Positions 63,346 through 64,000 of a DNA stretch of 64,000 nucleotides are shown here, piece after piece. Below the pieces are notes generated by a model. That model did not search any database. It saw only the letters and a list, made by a program, of their open reading frames with translations, and was not told the origin of the DNA. Position 1 is the stretch's first letter. Every line of letters begins with the position of its first letter. The stretch is from CAYMWF01 sp964394085 [NCBI: uncultured Gemmatimonadota bacterium] (GTDB lineage Bacteria > GCA-2686955 > CAYMWF01), in NCBI GenBank assembly GCA_964394085.1, contig CAYMWF010000004.1, positions 62,001-126,000 on the forward strand. Direction: 5' to 3'. Position numbers and translations under genes: made by a program.

Positions 63346-64000
63346 TTATTCGCAAATAGTGAAAGGCGGAAGGTTCACATATTCGAGACACGGTTCTGCA
63401 GCGCCGCCCCATTCAGCATCAGGACCACCGTACGCGCCGGCATCATTTTGTGGATTCCCAAGTCCCGGGGGTTGCTTGTCATGGAATGTCTCACCAGTTG
63501 GTCCCTGGTCTATCGCTTCCGATTTGTTTTCTTCCGACTCCTCGTAACATTCGTCGTAACCTTCGTAGTCTTCGTCATGCTGCAGCATGTAACTGTAACC
63601 TGTCGGGGGACTGCCTATGACTCCCTCGAAATAAGGATGATTGTTGCCCGTCGAATGGTTCTTGTCGTTGGTTCCGACCATTCCGGATGGGAGGTAATCG
63701 GTGAAACCGGGTTCGATCAGATGCTCATTTTTCCAGAGAAGGTTGTTCTGAGAAGAATAGCCGGACGGTACAGTGGTGCGGTCGCGGGACTGAATGCCGC
63801 CGCACTGCGAAGAGTTGAATATGCTGCAGGAACGAGTGACGATATTGCCGAAGAGAGTGACCTGTGTCGCGTCATTATGAATGAGAATTCCAGGGCCCTG
63901 GTTTTTGTCGCATACGTTGTTGTGAGCCACTGCGACCGTTTTGCCGAGATCGTCGGACAGATCTTCATCATAGCACTCTGATGAGTCGGGAGGACAGTTT
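63346..64000 (-). CDS. Parallel beta-helix repeat protein, C-terminal part (truncated by window edge)
   Basis: The frame is open from 64000 to the stop at 63346, so the 5' end is outside. The visible part includes beta-helix coils (NNVCDKNQGPGILIHNDATQ, VTLFGNIVTRSCSIFNSSQC) and the closing pattern GLGNPQNDAGAYGGPDAEWG, common at the end of secreted PbH1/NosD-like proteins. A Glu/Asp-rich linker (DEDYEGYDECYEESEENK) precedes that closing segment. It is 18 bp upstream of the FG-GAP gene and probably in the same operon. Confidence 0.75.
   Translation of the reverse strand, partial: NCPPDSSECYDEDLSDDLGKTVAVAHNNVCDKNQGPGILIHNDATQVTLFGNIVTRSCSIFNSSQCGGIQSRDRTTVPSGYSSQNNLLWKNEHLIEPGFTDYLPSGMVGTNDKNHSTGNNHPYFEGVIGSPPTGYSYMLQHDEDYEGYDECYEESEENKSEAIDQGPTGETFHDKQPPGLGNPQNDAGAYGGPDAEWGGAAEPCLEYVNLPPFTICE

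Overview
The window comes from a Gram-negative bacterium of moderately high GC. Outer-membrane efflux (TolC-like), lipoproteins, parvulin foldases and many signal-peptide-bearing secreted proteins show the envelope type. A GWxTD-domain protein, gingipain-like C25 peptidases with FG-GAP propellers, PHP/DUF3604 and BNR-type secreted proteins, and a mitochondrial-type citrate synthase together point to the FCB assemblage or a neighbouring candidate phylum (Krumholzibacteriota/Eisenbacteria/Zixibacteria-like). That placement is an inference; no rRNA or ribosomal protein gene is present to settle it.

Layout. 1-1391: the end of a TolC-like gene and a MacB/LolD-type ABC ATPase, facing a leftward operon (6566-1413) of three secreted proteins: a BNR/sialidase-fold protein, a DUF3604 PHP-fold protein and an AttH/CrtC-like lipocalin. 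6819-9293: a large membrane protein with an SGNH hydrolase domain, whose paralogue lies at 27122-29536. 15791-9307 (leftward): an UrtA-like binding protein overlapping a histidine kinase by 4 nt, then a poly-gamma-glutamate hydrolase, a lipoprotein aspartyl protease with a PDZ domain, and a Nudix hydrolase. 16117-18103: a selenium-type YedE permease with its LysR regulator. 18533-22283: GWxTD protein, small membrane protein, pyrimidine-nucleoside phosphorylase and CutA. 22494-29536: galE, a heterodimeric ABC exporter with one degenerate ATP site, and the second SGNH membrane protein, which together look like an envelope glycan or lipid locus.

37443-29651 (leftward): phosphodiesterase-BNR fusion, beta-helix protein, AEC transporter, DUF1704 metallopeptidase, methyltransferase and TtcA-like tRNA thiolase. 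37968-42340: alpha/beta hydrolase, polyprenol-kinase-like membrane protein and PpiC lipoprotein, then a strong bidirectional terminator shared with the convergent citrate synthase. 42935-48062: membrane phosphodiesterase, CIRCE-controlled groES-groEL, and an FmdB zinc ribbon. 48305-49576: an AAA_14/DUF4143 ATPase with its own promoter.

49.6-61.4 kb is the most plastic part. A two-gene module (C25 peptidase plus predicted seven-bladed propeller protein) occurs twice in tandem. A piece of a third copy is fused to a nucleotidyltransferase remnant. An IS91-like transposase relic sits between the modules, two covarying hairpins lie at the right edge, and a long direct repeat flanks the whole block. 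The two peptidases are nearly identical at both ends but strongly diverged in the catalytic core, and copy 2 carries a one-base poly-T frameshift in its signal peptide. The window ends with a leftward FG-GAP protein and a truncated beta-helix protein. I did not recognise any tRNA, rRNA or CRISPR array.
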